DNA of 64,000 nucleotides from contig NZ_JACHTM010000001.1 in NCBI RefSeq assembly GCF_015354055.1, positions 1-64,000 of the forward strand. The letters are read 5' to 3'. The notes beneath the pieces were generated by a model. That model did no database searches. It had not been told where the DNA came from and was given only the letters and a program-made list of their open reading frames with translations. Source of the DNA: Thermaurantiacus tibetensis (GTDB lineage Bacteria > Pseudomonadota > Alphaproteobacteria > Sphingomonadales > Sphingomonadaceae). Positions 62,947-64,000 of the stretch are shown in pieces (the first letter of the stretch is position 1; every line of letters starts with the position of its first letter). Both the position numbers and the translations under genes were made by a program.

Positions 62947-64000
62947 ATGCGGCGCGGCCTTCTGGGCGAATGGCTTGCGCTGCTGATGGTTGCGGTGGGA
63001 GTGCTCGCGCTCGCCACCTGGACGGAGCCGCTCAGCCGGCTCGACAACCTCCTCTATGACGCTGCCGTGCGGCTCAGTCCGAGGCGCCCGTCGGCGGACA
63101 TCCAGATCGTCGCGATCGACGACCGCAGTCTTCGGGCGCTCGGGGAATGGCCGTGGCCGCGCCGGCGGCATGCCGAGCTCATCGACCGGCTCCGCGCGGC
63201 GGGCGCCGCCGTCATCGGCTACGACGTGCTGTTCCTCGAGCCCGCGCCCGACCCCGAGGACGACCGGCTGCTGGCGGCGGCGCTTGTTCGCGCGGGCAAC
63301 GTGGTGCTCCCCTACCAGATCGAGGTGCCGGGCGCGGACGGTCGGGCATCGGATGTGCGGCTGCCCATCCCGCCGCTCGCTGCCGCAGCGGCCGCCGTCG
63401 GCCACGCGAGCCTGCGCCCCGACCGCGACGGCGTGCTGCGCGCCATCGAGCGTCTCGCGCGCCCGGACGGCGCGCCCGTGCCCCACTTCCTCGATTCGGT
63501 CCGCGCGCTCGCCGACGGCACCGCCAGAACCCTTGCGCCCCCGCCCCCCTCCGGCACCCGCCTGTTCGGGAGCCGGGAGGCGCGGATCCGATTTGCCCCC
63601 TTGCCTGGGGGCTTCCGCCACGCCGCCTTCGTCGACGTGCTCGAGGGGCGGACGCCGGATGCGTTCCTCAAGGGCCGGATCGTGCTCGTAGGGGCGACCG
63701 GGGCGGGCCTCGGCGACCGGTTCGCCACGCCGGTCTCGGGCAAGGCGGAGACCATGGCGGGTGTGGAGCTCCTCGCCAACGCGCTCGACGGCCAGCGCGC
63801 GGGCGACGTGATCCGCGAGGCGCCCTATCCCGCCCGCCTCGCCTTCGGCCTTGTCCCCGTGCTCGTGCTGATGGCCGGTCTCCTGCTCTTGAAGCCGCGG
63901 CCGAACCTCTGGATCGGCGCGCTCATGGCCGTGCTGTTGCTCGCAGCGTCGGCGGCTCTGGTGGCAGCCGGCTGGTGGGTGCCGCCTGCCAACGCGCTCG
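62947..64000 (+). CDS. CHASE2-domain sensor protein, amino-terminal part (runs off right edge)
   Basis: At least 351 residues of an open frame. One amino-terminal helix (EWLALLMVAVGVLALATW) is followed by a periplasmic CHASE2 domain (DNLLYDAAVRLSPRRPSA, IQIVAIDDRSLRALGEWPWP, VIGYDVLFLEPAPD, GRIVLVGATGAGLGDRFATP) and two further helices at the end. CHASE2 proteins carry adenylate cyclase, kinase or other output domains, here beyond the window. ATG at 62947 was chosen; an in-frame GTG at 62845 would overlap the FecR gene by 11 nt. Confidence 0.88.
   Translation, partial: MRRGLLGEWLALLMVAVGVLALATWTEPLSRLDNLLYDAAVRLSPRRPSADIQIVAIDDRSLRALGEWPWPRRRHAELIDRLRAAGAAVIGYDVLFLEPAPDPEDDRLLAAALVRAGNVVLPYQIEVPGADGRASDVRLPIPPLAAAAAAVGHASLRPDRDGVLRAIERLARPDGAPVPHFLDSVRALADGTARTLAPPPPSGTRLFGSREARIRFAPLPGGFRHAAFVDVLEGRTPDAFLKGRIVLVGATGAGLGDRFATPVSGKAETMAGVELLANALDGQRAGDVIREAPYPARLAFGLVPVLVLMAGLLLLKPRPNLWIGALMAVLLLAASAALVAAGWWVPPANAL

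Noticed and set aside
60933-63047. 704-codon minus-strand frame opposite the FecR gene
   Set aside because: Antisense shadow lacking any recognisable domain or ribosome-binding site.

Overview
The window is a very GC-rich chromosomal segment (by eye around 70% or more) with dense, often overlapping genes, many GTG starts, and codons ending in G or C. The gene content points to an alphaproteobacterium. It has a complete ccoNOQP-ccoGHIS cluster for the cbb3 oxidase, a small SWIB-domain protein, a crtY-crtI-crtB carotenoid locus, a hisB-H-A-F-E-HIT cluster and an OmpR-type regulator. An aerobic or microaerobic, pigmented member of the Rhodospirillales/Acetobacterales (Elioraea-like) would fit, but that placement is inference because no 16S rRNA gene is present.

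Layout. 1-1.7 kb: a mobile-element boundary with a truncated integrase remnant at the left edge, a full-length P4-type integrase and the tRNA-Ser it abuts. 1.8-4.2 kb: cell-wall genes mltB and rlpA, then tmk. 4.3-12.4 kb: the cbb3 oxidase structural and assembly genes, one long run of overlapping genes behind an FNR/FixK-like palindrome. 12.4-16.9 kb: carotenoid genes crtY-crtI-crtB with a divergent sterol-desaturase-type hydroxylase. 17.0-20.4 kb: a graveyard of decayed insertion sequences (IS630, IS256 and two IS3 copies). Most of it lies between a tRNA-Lys gene and a 26-nt near-copy of that tRNA's 3' end. 20.4-27.4 kb: folK, a family-5 uracil-DNA glycosylase, an enoyl-CoA hydratase, an agmatine-degradation operon (aguA-aguB) coupled to a kelch protein, rlmE, ppx and tRNA-Ala.

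27.6-39.2 kb is a mixed metabolic region: a TesB thioesterase and a divergent Nudix hydrolase, a secreted trypsin-like protease with a PEP-CTERM anchor, an O-methyltransferase, an acyl-CoA carboxyltransferase, kynureninase, and a divergent set holding a cysteine hydrolase, a VOC protein, an internally duplicated alpha/beta hydrolase and a small DUF3598-like protein. NAD(P)HX repair (nnr) closes it. 39.2-50.2 kb holds a frameshifted nuclease/DUF2075 helicase-like gene, two acyl-CoA dehydrogenases, GST-queG, adenosine kinase, a DEAD-box helicase and an APC permease. 49.8-53.3 kb is the histidine cluster. 53.4-59.8 kb holds rmuC, an SMP-30 lactonase, xerD, and a type III polyketide synthase/methyltransferase/flavoprotein trio. 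The right end (60.3-64.0 kb) is a response regulator, a LysM-FecR-PEP-CTERM protein and the start of a CHASE2 sensor that runs off the window.

Most worth a second look: the alpha/beta hydrolase with two tandem hydrolase folds and its divergent neighbours (34.1-37.7 kb); the tRNA-Lys 3'-end duplication bracketing the IS graveyard; the regulator-FecR-CHASE2 module at the right end; the one-base frameshift in the nuclease-helicase gene; and the kelch protein translationally coupled to agmatine catabolism.
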